This document shows positions 1 to 8,968 of a stretch of DNA of 64,000 bases, piece by piece (the stretch's first letter is position 1; each line of letters opens with the position of its first letter). Source of the DNA: Gammaproteobacteria bacterium. GTDB lineage: Bacteria; Pseudomonadota; Gammaproteobacteria; Pseudomonadales; Azotimanducaceae. The stretch is from the NCBI GenBank assembly GCA_026707735.1, contig JAPOWH010000004.1, positions 1-64,000 on the forward strand, in the 5' to 3' direction. The position numbers were made by a program, and so were the translations under genes. The notes beneath the pieces are model-generated. The model ran no database searches and had not been told where the DNA came from. It saw only the letters and a list, made by a program, of their open reading frames with translations.

Positions 1-2543
1 TCTTCGTCGTCTGACAGTCTTGTAATCGACGCCCGAGAGGTGACGAAACCAGGTACTGCCGAAGCTGTAATCCAGTCCGTGAGAAAGGGATGCACTTCGA
101 TTTCGTGCTCTCGAGCGATTGCGATCAAATCATCGTATTGATATGTTTTTCCTGCAAATTTCCTGCGAACTGAAGCGAGCCACGCCAAAGCCTTATCGGC
201 GTCTTGCTCATAGAAGCTAAGTGCAATTGCGATTTGCTCGATTTTGAGGAGTGCTACTGTGAGGTCGGCTTGGTGCCCGAGTTCCGTAGGCAAATCAGCT
301 AGTGAAGTTCTTTCAATGCGTTCGAGTGCTGAGTCTCTACGTGCATATGCGTATTCTTGGACTTGGAGTCTGGAGCTGTAAATCGAATGTTCAGCGGAGC
401 TGGGATCGATCGCGTATAAAGGATGTACTACTGCCATTCTGAGGAAGGGAATTGCGGCATAAACGGAAAACCAACTAGATTCGCCTCTCCTTGGCATGTA
501 TTGCTTGAGTAGCGAGTGCGTAAAGTGATCTAGCAGTTCGGATTGATGTCCTGATGCTGCAGTTGCATGTGACCAATAGTGCTTGTGTATGGTGTAGAAA
601 ATATTGTCAGTGCCTAGTCCATTTCTGAAGAATTGCGCGAACCGAATAAATTTAAGCTTTGGGTCTAGTTCTCTCTTTAGCATTAGGTCGATGCGAGCGA
701 CAGGATAGCCGCGTTCTTTCAACAACATCGTTCCCGACAGTGCATTGAGGGAATCCATACGCCATCCACCACCAACAGTTCGCAGACGGTTTGGCACCTC
801 GACAATCGAGAGAGATTGTTGTAGAGGATGTAGTCCGTGCTGGCCTAACTCTTGTAAGGTTTCAACTACCTCCTGTTCTAGGTCTTCGCGAACGCGTTCC
901 GGTAGATGTATGTTCTTGTCGTGTCGAGAATGAAGAAACACTGAGAAGTTAATCCCTTCGATTTCCGCACTAGCCTTGGTGAAATCGGAGGCAAAAAGGG
1001 CGAACTCCGATAGTGGCACATTGCACTTTACTTTGTATTGATTCAAGGATGAATCTGTTTTGGGATGCACACACGTTCCTGCCAATTGCCATGAAGAATT
1101 GGTAAGCTCAACATTCAAGTCGAGCTCAAAAAAGTCTCGGGTGCTTTTTCCTTCGCCATACCGTTCGTGCATAAGACCCGGAATGGGGTACCAATACGAA
1201 CCGGGCATTAGAGCTACATAGCGGTTTTCAAATAGAGAGACATCAGTTCCAAATGAGCGGGTCGCCTCGAGGCTCCACGCGGAGTCACGCGTATAGTCAA
1301 AGGGAGCGTCTAGGTAACCAAATCGCGAGTTTGGTACGCCGTTGGCAACAATTCGAAGCTGTTGAGCTACAGTGGTCTCGAGTGATTGTTGAGGTTTTAC
1401 TTTCAAGATTCCATTTTCAAAAGAAAAATCGTGAATTTCGGCATTGAGTTCAATGGCTGCAATCTTCATCCCCGGGTTGAATGTGAAAATCAATTCGTTC
1501 GCGAATTGTTCGGCATCTACGGTGAAATAGAGGTGAAGATCAATTCTCAATCTCCGGCCCGGTTCAATCTGAACGTTGCCTCGAATGCTCTGCACATCGA
1601 CAACACCTTGCGGTAGATAGGTTTGGTGTGCTTCGCGCCACGAGGCACTCTCATTTCTTTGTTGAAGGACGCTGAATCCAGCAACTGAGAGTGTTGATAG
1701 CACTATTACCGCTAGGCTGGCACCGGCGATCATTGTCGGTGCTCGCAATGGTTTGTCGGTTCTCCGCAATGCACAGGCTGCAGCTACCGTCAACAGTGCT
1801 GCAAGGCCAAGCATGACCATTCTCACCATTAGTGAGGTCGTGGTGGGAAATTCGGGAAGAATGTCGGATACGAAGAGAGTGTCGTTTGAGGAAGGAGATA
1901 CGAGATCCAAGAATGCAAAGGGCGTGGTTAATACAAGAAGACACCAGACGCACATTCCTAACAGACCTATTGCGAGTGTAGCGAGTCTGTTTCGAAAGAC
2001 GCTACCAAGAAAAATCACATATGAACACCAAAAAAGCAATGCGATAGGCGCGTCGACGAACAGCAGATTAAAAATGGAGTGGACCTGTAGTGAGCCGCCG
2101 AGATCTAAGCGCGACCACTGCGCGATTAACCCAAAAGTCTGCATCGCTAAGAGGTTTACGGCGACGATAGTCCAAAGTAGTCCTGCGCAGCCAACTACCC
2201 GACCGGCCAAGTACTCAAAATTGCTTAATGCTCGTGACTCAAGTACTTCTGCAATCCGTGAACGCGCATGGCGTTGGTCGACGTCGAACAAAAGGACCAA
2301 CGCTGCGATTTGAAAAATTAGGAAGTAAGTAGGGTCGATATTCCCAAGAAGGTAGAGTGGCGTTGCTCCAACGAAACTTGGCGAATATGGAGCGATGTAA
2401 GACTGAATGACGCACGAAATCGCGTATGGTGCTACTGCCAACAGCGTCAGAACCACGGCGGCGATTCGAAATCGCAGCAATCGTCGCATTGCTCGCATTT
2501 CAGCGAGTGCCATTTGAATGGTAATCCGAGCTAACCTGCCCAC
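1..2543 (-). CDS. ABC-2-type permease-like membrane protein with large extracytoplasmic domain (3' end outside window)
   Basis: The frame is open from 2543 to the left window edge, so the C-terminus is missing. I chose the GTG at 2543 because an in-frame TAA lies 24 bases upstream; ATG 2513 is the alternative. The N-terminus is a basic amphipathic stretch followed by a hydrophobic helix, as in ABC-2 permeases. About seven hydrophobic segments follow within roughly the first 320 residues, then some 500 residues of soluble sequence. The arrangement resembles long ABC-2 permeases fused to an M1-aminopeptidase-like domain, but I find no HExxH zinc site in the visible part, so that domain is probably not catalytic. 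No ABC ATPase gene lies directly upstream on this strand. Function is inferred from architecture only; the substrate is unknown. Confidence 0.6.
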   Translation of the reverse strand, partial: MGRLARITIQMALAEMRAMRRLLRFRIAAVVLTLLAVAPYAISCVIQSYIAPYSPSFVGATPLYLLGNIDPTYFLIFQIAALVLLFDVDQRHARSRIAEVLESRALSNFEYLAGRVVGCAGLLWTIVAVNLLAMQTFGLIAQWSRLDLGGSLQVHSIFNLLFVDAPIALLFWCSYVIFLGSVFRNRLATLAIGLLGMCVWCLLVLTTPFAFLDLVSPSSNDTLFVSDILPEFPTTTSLMVRMVMLGLAALLTVAAACALRRTDKPLRAPTMIAGASLAVIVLSTLSVAGFSVLQQRNESASWREAHQTYLPQGVVDVQSIRGNVQIEPGRRLRIDLHLYFTVDAEQFANELIFTFNPGMKIAAIELNAEIHDFSFENGILKVKPQQSLETTVAQQLRIVANGVPNSRFGYLDAPFDYTRDSAWSLEATRSFGTDVSLFENRYVALMPGSYWYPIPGLMHERYGEGKSTRDFFELDLNVELTNSSWQLAGTCVHPKTDSSLNQYKVKCNVPLSEFALFASDFTKASAEIEGINFSVFLHSRHDKNIHLPERVREDLEQEVVETLQELGQHGLHPLQQSLSIVEVPNRLRTVGGGWRMDSLNALSGTMLLKERGYPVARIDLMLKRELDPKLKFIRFAQFFRNGLGTDNIFYTIHKHYWSHATAASGHQSELLDHFTHSLLKQYMPRRGESSWFSVYAAIPFLRMAVVHPLYAIDPSSAEHSIYSSRLQVQEYAYARRDSALERIERTSLADLPTELGHQADLTVALLKIEQIAIALSFYEQDADKALAWLASVRRKFAGKTYQYDDLIAIAREHEIEVHPFLTDWITASAVPGFVTSRASITRLSDDE

Positions 2544-2768
2544 TGCCGCTTGAGGTCTAAATTAACTATTGAAATGTCGTATGCCGCACTTGGAACGCGC
2601 TTGCTCATTTAGAATACATCCCACGTACCTGCGGGGTTAGCGTTGTATTACACCGCAGACGGTCGTACTCACATAGTCTTTCGCACTCATTAGACCCTTG
2701 CTGGTCGTTTTGCACAGAGAATTGGCCTTTATTCGACACTCATTCAACTTGAGGTAGGCGACGAATCC

Positions 2769-3983
2769 ATGACTGAGATAAAGCTTGACGACATTCGTGC
2801 CGCACACGAACGTATCAAGGGTCGAATCGTTAACACCCAATTTTCAAGATCGGAAACGCTGTCGAGCCAAACTGGCTGCGATCTTTCGTTCAAGTTTGAG
2901 AACCATCAGTTCACGGCATCGTTTAAGGAACGTGGAGCACTCAATAAGCTGCTCTTGCTCTCGGATGATCAACGCAAGCACGGAGTTGTTGCTGCCTCCG
3001 CCGGAAATCATGCTCAGGCACTAGCAAGACACGGGCAACTTCTGGGAATTCCAGTTCATGTTGTCATGCCTAAATTTACTCCGAACACCAAAGTCGAACA
3101 TACCAAAGTCTTCGGTGCGAAAGTAACAATTCACGGAGAAAACGTGGACGGTTCAATGGACCTCGCACAGGATCTCTCGTCGGAGTATTCCTACACCCTT
3201 GTGCATCCGTTCGACGACATCGACGTAATTGAGGGTCAAGGAACTATAGGTATAGAGTTGCTGGAACAAGACGACTCCATAGACACGATTGTCGTTCCCA
3301 TTGGTGGAGGGGGATTGATTTGTGGAATAGCTGCGGCAGTAAAGCAGATCAAGCCGTCGGTTCGGGTGATCGGAGTGCAAGTCGATACGTTCAATACAGC
3401 ATATGCATACTTTCATCGCCTCGATCCTACCGAACATCGCTCAGCTCTCACGATTGCCGAGGGCATAGCCGTGAAACGGCCTGGAGAAGTCACTCGGCCT
3501 TTGCTAATGTCGCTGCTCGATGATGTTGTCCAAGTGACAGAACAGGAAATCGAGACGGCGATATTCACTTTGTTGGAGATTGAGAAGACGGTTGTCGAAG
3601 GCGCCGGAGCTGCCAGTCTGGCTGCAGTTATGGCACATCCAGATGTGGCGCACGGGCGCACAGCCCTCATTGTGTCTGGCGGAAATATCGAGATGATGAC
3701 TCTATCCGCGGTGCTCCAAAGAGGTTTAGTGCGCAAGAATCGCCTCGTCAGGTTGCGGGTTGTGTTGCCCGACGTGCCGGGGTCGCTTGCGAAGCTAGCG
3801 CAGCACCTAGGTCTGTTGGATAGCAACATCGTCGACATCGTTCATCGCAGAACGTTTCACTCTTCAACGGTTGGGGCGCAGCCGTTAGACATTTCGCTGC
3901 ATCTGTGCAGCGAAGAGGAATCGGAGTTTGTGCTGGATTCGCTACGGAAGCAAGGCTACGAAGCGTCCATTCTTGTCAACTGA
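2769..3983 (+). CDS. ilvA: Threonine ammonia-lyase (threonine dehydratase) with C-terminal ACT-like domain
   Basis: This PLP enzyme deaminates L-threonine to 2-oxobutyrate and ammonia in the cytoplasm. Its 404 residues fit the short form that ends in one ACT-like domain. The Schiff-base lysine lies in SFKERGALNKL near residue 53. The glycine-rich phosphate-binding loop PIGGGGL is near residue 180, and SGGN near residue 301 also contacts the cofactor. The ACT-like region starts near residue 330 (RLRVVLPDVPGSLAKLAQ) and suggests allosteric control. ATG is preceded at a distance by GAGGT. The gene converges on the acyl-CoA carboxylase gene with 7 bases between stop codons. 2-Oxobutyrate is a source of propionyl-CoA, a plausible substrate of that carboxylase, but this link is inference. 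Serine dehydratase activity is also possible. Confidence 0.9.
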   Translation: MTEIKLDDIRAAHERIKGRIVNTQFSRSETLSSQTGCDLSFKFENHQFTASFKERGALNKLLLLSDDQRKHGVVAASAGNHAQALARHGQLLGIPVHVVMPKFTPNTKVEHTKVFGAKVTIHGENVDGSMDLAQDLSSEYSYTLVHPFDDIDVIEGQGTIGIELLEQDDSIDTIVVPIGGGGLICGIAAAVKQIKPSVRVIGVQVDTFNTAYAYFHRLDPTEHRSALTIAEGIAVKRPGEVTRPLLMSLLDDVVQVTEQEIETAIFTLLEIEKTVVEGAGAASLAAVMAHPDVAHGRTALIVSGGNIEMMTLSAVLQRGLVRKNRLVRLRVVLPDVPGSLAKLAQHLGLLDSNIVDIVHRRTFHSSTVGAQPLDISLHLCSEEESEFVLDSLRKQGYEASILVN

Positions 3984-3990
3984 GTCCTGT

Positions 3991-6900
3991 CTACCAAGTA
4001 TCGATATATGGGTACTTCTTTTCCGTTCGAGGCTGTCGAGGAGGCAGTCGCTTCAGACTGCTAGCGATCCAGCTCCTAGTATCAGCAGGATCAATAACAT
4101 CGTCCAAGCCCCCGCCAACGCCGGCATTGATTGCTCTTGCTCCCTCGTACGCACGCGCAACTCTTCTCTCAAACTCGATGCGTCGTTTTTCCGGGTCTTC
4201 GATTGCTGCCAATTCCTTTCTAAATCCAAGTTTTACGGATCCCTCGATGTTCATGCCGGCAAATTCGGCAGTTGGCCACGCAACCGTAAAAAACCCAACT
4301 AAGGAACTCGCACCGCACATCGCCTGAACTCCTAGGCCATAGGCCTTTCGAACCACCACACCGAAGAGTGGGGTAGTCAGGTTTGCGCCGGCATTGAACA
4401 TACGCACGCAATGTCGCACGAGAGCAGTCTTTTCGACGTCTGGCCCTACCATCATTCCAGGACAATCCATCAAACTAAGTACCGGAATGTCGAACGCATC
4501 GCAGAGCTGAATGAATCTCGCACCCTTGTCTGCTCCATCGGAGTCGATCGCACCTGCGAGATGGTGGGGGTTGTTAGCTATTACACCCATTGGCTTGCCT
4601 TCCACTCGAATGAACGCAGTGATGACGCCAATTCCAAACTTCTCACGTATTTCCAGCACGGATCCCACATCGGCAATCGTGTGCACGATGTCCTTCATGT
4701 TGTACAGACGCAGCCGGTTTTCAGGGACGACATGCCTGAGTTTTCTTTGGTCGTGGGACTCCCAATTCTTCACGTCTCCCTGAAAGTAGGAGAGGTACTT
4801 CTTTGCGACTTGGACCGCATCCGCCTCATCCTTTGCCAAGATGTCCACTACGCCGTTCGGCACCTGGAAAGACATGGGTCCGACTTCTTCGGGAGTGTAG
4901 ATCCCGAGTCCGCCTCCTTCGATCATGGCTGGCCCGCCCATTGCCACCGTAGTCCGTTCGGTCGCAATGATGACATCGCAACATGCAACAAGAGCCGTGT
5001 TGCCCGCAAACGTTCTGCCGTTTATAACGCTGATCAATGGAACAAGCCCAGACAGCTTGGAGAATTGCGTGAAGGTGTGGGTATCAAACGCCACTCCAGG
5101 GCCGCGACTGTCGTCGCCTGGTCGGCCGCCACCGCCTTCTCCAAACAATATGAGAGGTATCCTGAACCGATTGGCCAGCTCGAACATTCTGTCCTGTTTG
5201 TAGTGGTTGCGACCGCCTTGCGTGCCTGCCAATACTGTGTAGTCGTAGTGGACCAGCATGGTTCGCGCCGCGTCTTCTTCAAATAGGTCAGCATTTACTG
5301 TTCCGATTCCAGCTATTAGTCCATCCGCTGGAGTGTTCTTGCGCAAAGTCTCCATGTCGTGTCGACTGTGCTGACGGGCAACGATGAGCGGCCAATACTC
5401 CTTGAAGCTCCCCGGGTCCATGAGCTCTGCGATGTTCTCTCGTGGCATTCGATAGCCGCGCGAGTAACGCTTGGCGACCGCTTCAGGTCTGTTCTCATCC
5501 TGAATGTATGAATGCCGTTCATAGGTGAGCTTGAGATCGTCGCGAATGTGGTCCAAATCGATCTCTTCGACTCCTTCCAAGGCTTGGTCCGAAATCTCTG
5601 CCTTCTCAACGAATACGATTGGAAAACTCTCCCTCACCACATCGCCAGGAGCCATGGTCACTCTTCGAACGACGCCGTCGTGGTCTGCTGCTATGACATG
5701 CTCCATTTTCATTGCTTCAACGACGGCTACTTGTTGGCCCTGCGCCACTTCGTCCCCTTCCACTACGTCTATTGACACAATGGTCCCTTGAATGGGAGAA
5801 CTCAAACCCGTTGCGCCCTCCATTTCTGGGAGATGCTGATCGGAGGTGAGAGCGCCGTCTTGTTGTTGCTCTGTTGCTTTGATCTTGGCATCGTGGTCGA
5901 ACAGCGCGAGTGGATCGCGCGTATCTACACGAGCTCCGGCGAATCCATCGCCGTCGGTTGTGGAAGGTGGGGTTGCGGTCAACCGGCTGTGGCTGGCTTC
6001 CACAGGATTAGCAAGTGTCTCAATGTTTTCGTCTACCCACCGAGTTGTGGTCTTGCCCGCCGCAAAATCCTCGTGCGCAATGATGTTTTGCAGAAACGAA
6101 ATGTTGGTCTCCACTCCCTCAATGCGGAATTCTGCAAGTGCACGCAAACTTCGTCTGACAGTGTCGCGAATCGTGCGGCCACGTACGATTACTTTCGACA
6201 GTAGAGAGTCAAAATTGACCGAAGTGGCGTAGCCTGTGTAACCCATCCCGTCAGTTCGTACTCCGGGTCCGCTTGGAGCGTCGTAAACCCGTAGTGTGCC
6301 GCTAGCTGGAAGAACGCCGCCGTCAGGAAGCATCTTCTCCATGTTCACGCGAGCCTGAATTGCAAACCCGTTGCACTTTCGTGGCTGCTTCAAGTCAAGG
6401 TCTGCAAGACTCTTTCCGCTTGCGATAAGTAGCTGAGACTGAACCAGGTCCACACCCGTTACCTCCTCGGTTATGGTGTGTTCAACTTGCAATCTAGCAT
6501 TTGTCTCGATGAAGTGAATGCTGTCGCCACACACCAGGAATTCGAATGTTCCCAAGCTCATATAACAAGTGTGTTCGGCAAAACGCATTGCCGCGTCAAT
6601 GAGCTTTTCCCGAGCTTCTTCCCCCAGCCCTGGCGCTGGGGCAACTTCGACAACTTTCTGGTGTCGTCGTTGAGCACTGCACTCCCGTTCATACAGGTGG
6701 CTCACTGCGCCAGTTCCATCTCCAATGATTTGAACTTCAACATGTCTAGCGTCAGAAATCAGTTCCTCGGCATAAAGCGTTTCATTTCCAAATGCCGCTT
6801 TGGCTTCCGAACTTGCTCTGGCAAATGCGTCTTCAAGGTCCTCAAATTGGAAGACTATGCGCGAACCGCGTCCGCCGCCGCCAGCCACTGCCTTCAAAAT

Positions 6901-7359
6901 AATTGGTTTTCCCTCGAGCTGGTTGTGAAATTCAGCGGCTTGCTCACGGGTAATGGGCGCACTTGTACCTCTCACGATGGGGATGTCGACTTCTGACGCA
7001 ATTTGGCGTGCCTTGGATTTGTCGCCAAACAGTTCTAGTGTTTCCGGCCGCGGACCGACGAACTCAATGCCGTTGTCTATTGCTAGTCGTGCGAATTCAG
7101 CATTCTCAGCTAGGAATCCGTAGCCGGGATGTATGCCATCACAGTTGGCATCCCGGGCAGCGGAGACGATGTTGGTCGCGTTCAAGTAAGCGGATGCCCC
7201 AATTCCTTGTAGTTGTATGGCCTCATCGGACACACGCCTGTGGATGCAATCTCCATCGTCCTCCGAGTAGACCGACGTGGTCTCGATTCCCAGGTCTGCG
7301 GCGGCCCGTGCGACTCGAACGGCAATTTCGCCCCGATTTGCAATTAGCAGTCGTTTCAC
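3991..7359 (-). CDS. Single-chain acyl-CoA carboxylase (biotin carboxylase, biotin carrier and carboxyltransferase fused)
   Basis: All three carboxylase activities lie in 1122 residues. Residues 1-450 are biotin carboxylase, with ANRGEIAVRV at the start, the ATP-grasp glycine loop AVAGGGGRGSR and the active-site segment ETNARLQVEHTITEE. A biotinyl carrier follows, with the acceptor lysine in EAMKMEH at residue 551. The carboxyltransferase fills about 600-1122, with both N and C halves: GEGGGGRPGD near 770 and the late GAMCGASS-type motif. This matches the length and order of the LCC-type holoenzyme known from actinobacteria and some proteobacteria, which accepts acetyl-, propionyl- and longer acyl-CoA. 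The start is GTG at 7359, next to the conserved MKRLLIANRG. The exact acyl substrate cannot be read from sequence. Confidence 0.88.
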   Translation of the reverse strand: MKRLLIANRGEIAVRVARAAADLGIETTSVYSEDDGDCIHRRVSDEAIQLQGIGASAYLNATNIVSAARDANCDGIHPGYGFLAENAEFARLAIDNGIEFVGPRPETLELFGDKSKARQIASEVDIPIVRGTSAPITREQAAEFHNQLEGKPIILKAVAGGGGRGSRIVFQFEDLEDAFARASSEAKAAFGNETLYAEELISDARHVEVQIIGDGTGAVSHLYERECSAQRRHQKVVEVAPAPGLGEEAREKLIDAAMRFAEHTCYMSLGTFEFLVCGDSIHFIETNARLQVEHTITEEVTGVDLVQSQLLIASGKSLADLDLKQPRKCNGFAIQARVNMEKMLPDGGVLPASGTLRVYDAPSGPGVRTDGMGYTGYATSVNFDSLLSKVIVRGRTIRDTVRRSLRALAEFRIEGVETNISFLQNIIAHEDFAAGKTTTRWVDENIETLANPVEASHSRLTATPPSTTDGDGFAGARVDTRDPLALFDHDAKIKATEQQQDGALTSDQHLPEMEGATGLSSPIQGTIVSIDVVEGDEVAQGQQVAVVEAMKMEHVIAADHDGVVRRVTMAPGDVVRESFPIVFVEKAEISDQALEGVEEIDLDHIRDDLKLTYERHSYIQDENRPEAVAKRYSRGYRMPRENIAELMDPGSFKEYWPLIVARQHSRHDMETLRKNTPADGLIAGIGTVNADLFEEDAARTMLVHYDYTVLAGTQGGRNHYKQDRMFELANRFRIPLILFGEGGGGRPGDDSRGPGVAFDTHTFTQFSKLSGLVPLISVINGRTFAGNTALVACCDVIIATERTTVAMGGPAMIEGGGLGIYTPEEVGPMSFQVPNGVVDILAKDEADAVQVAKKYLSYFQGDVKNWESHDQRKLRHVVPENRLRLYNMKDIVHTIADVGSVLEIREKFGIGVITAFIRVEGKPMGVIANNPHHLAGAIDSDGADKGARFIQLCDAFDIPVLSLMDCPGMMVGPDVEKTALVRHCVRMFNAGANLTTPLFGVVVRKAYGLGVQAMCGASSLVGFFTVAWPTAEFAGMNIEGSVKLGFRKELAAIEDPEKRRIEFERRVARAYEGARAINAGVGGGLDDVIDPADTRSWIASSLKRLPPRQPRTEKKYPYIDTW

Positions 7360-7588
7360 AAGTGCTCACAACCAGCAAAATCGCCATTTTATTGAGTAAA
7401 TAAGGACCATGCTTTGCTGTCACACGCTTTGACGGTGTCGAGCCTATAATTTCGGTGTTGCTAGAACTCTTGATTCCTTCAATGTCGCCACCCTGTCTAC
7501 TTCTCTAGTAAAGAATCTGCCAATTGGTAGCTTCTGACATCCAAGCACCCAGCAATACGTCGCATTTGGTGTTCGATCAGTCGACCAA

Positions 7589-8833
7589 ATGAACTCGAAC
7601 CGGCGTGGTCTTATCAAGGAAAGTTGGCAAACGCCAATGGCATTCCTTGTCATAGCAAGCATTGCCGTCCCCATCGGTCTCTCCACCTGGCAAGCACTAA
7701 TAAACAACTACGCCGTTGAGCAGGTGGGATTCACTGGTCTCGAGAACGGCCTCATGCAAAGTTTTCGCGAAGTGCCGGGATTTCTGGCGTTTACGACGGT
7801 GTTCTTTCTACTTGCGATGCGGGAACAGACGTTCGCCGTTTTGGCACTTGCAACGTTTGGTTTGGGAATAACCATCACGGGCTTGTTACCGAGTGTAATT
7901 GGACTGTATTGCGCCGTGGTGTTGATGTCGTTTGGCTTCCACTACTTCGAGACGGTCAAACAGTCGCTCTCATTGCAGTGGCTCCCCAAAGATCAAGCCC
8001 CCAGATTGCTGGGTCGCTTACTGTCCGTAGGGTCCGTCTCTGCCTTACTGACATTCCTTTGCATTCTCGCTCTGGTCGAAGGTCCCAAGTTATTCGGATA
8101 TGAAGGATTGGATTTTCTACCCATATTCGCGGTTGCAGGCGGAATCGTGTTGACTTTGGTGATCTACTTGCAACTTGCATTTCCCAAGATCGAAAGCAGT
8201 GTTCCTCAACGCAAGCACCTCGTGATGCGAGCCCGCTATTGGCTTTATTTCGTGCTTACTTTCTTTTCAGGTGCTCGGCGGCAGATATTTGTGGCTTTTG
8301 CCGGATTTCTGCTTGTCGAGAAGTTTGGCTACAGCCTTACAAACATCACGCTACTGCTGCTAGTCAATCACTTTTGTACTTGGCTATTTGCGGAACGAAT
8401 CGGAAGACTAATAGGAGTGATTGGCGAGAAACGTGCATTAACCATTGAGTATGTAGGCCTTGTCTTCGTGTTTATAGGTTACGCGTTTGTGGATTCGGCA
8501 ATTGTGGCAGGAGGTCTCTACATTGTTGACAACCTTATTTTTGCATTGGCCATCGCAATCAAGACATACTTCCAAAAAATCGCAGATCCAGCTGATATTG
8601 CGGGTACCGCCAGTGTCGCACTAACGATAAATCATGTGCTCGCCGTCATTATTCCTGCAATACTGGGATTTGTATGGCTAACCTCGCGAAGCGCCGTGTT
8701 CCTCATTGGTGCTGGACTTGCGTTCATATCACTATGTCTGTCCCAATTGATTCCGCGTCGACCTCGCGTTGGAAATGAGTATGTTCTAGTTGGGAATTCA
8801 ACTGATCGGGATGATGTGGACAATCGTGCGTAG
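7589..8833 (+). CDS. Major facilitator superfamily (MFS) transporter
   Basis: The 414-residue protein is almost entirely hydrophobic, with about 11-12 membrane segments, fitting the usual MFS length. It sits in the cytoplasmic membrane. Short basic loops such as PKDQAPRLLGRLLSVGS (about residue 130) and RIGRLIGVIGEKRA (about residue 270) resemble the loop-2/3 and loop-8/9 motifs of MFS carriers. It is divergent from the carboxylase gene, with 229 bases between starts that probably hold both promoters. No substrate-specific motif is recognisable; a metabolite importer or drug efflux carrier are both possible. Confidence 0.75.
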   Translation: MNSNRRGLIKESWQTPMAFLVIASIAVPIGLSTWQALINNYAVEQVGFTGLENGLMQSFREVPGFLAFTTVFFLLAMREQTFAVLALATFGLGITITGLLPSVIGLYCAVVLMSFGFHYFETVKQSLSLQWLPKDQAPRLLGRLLSVGSVSALLTFLCILALVEGPKLFGYEGLDFLPIFAVAGGIVLTLVIYLQLAFPKIESSVPQRKHLVMRARYWLYFVLTFFSGARRQIFVAFAGFLLVEKFGYSLTNITLLLLVNHFCTWLFAERIGRLIGVIGEKRALTIEYVGLVFVFIGYAFVDSAIVAGGLYIVDNLIFALAIAIKTYFQKIADPADIAGTASVALTINHVLAVIIPAILGFVWLTSRSAVFLIGAGLAFISLCLSQLIPRRPRVGNEYVLVGNSTDRDDVDNRA

Positions 8834-8968
8834 GACGTCGAGACATCACACTGTTCAAGCGTAAGGTTGCCATACCGGGATTAGGACTTGCAGAGCTCAT
8901 ACCTCGGGATCGCTACGCGGGCCATATACTGTAGTGGCTGACAAGCTCAATTCGCAGAATCTGGTCAA

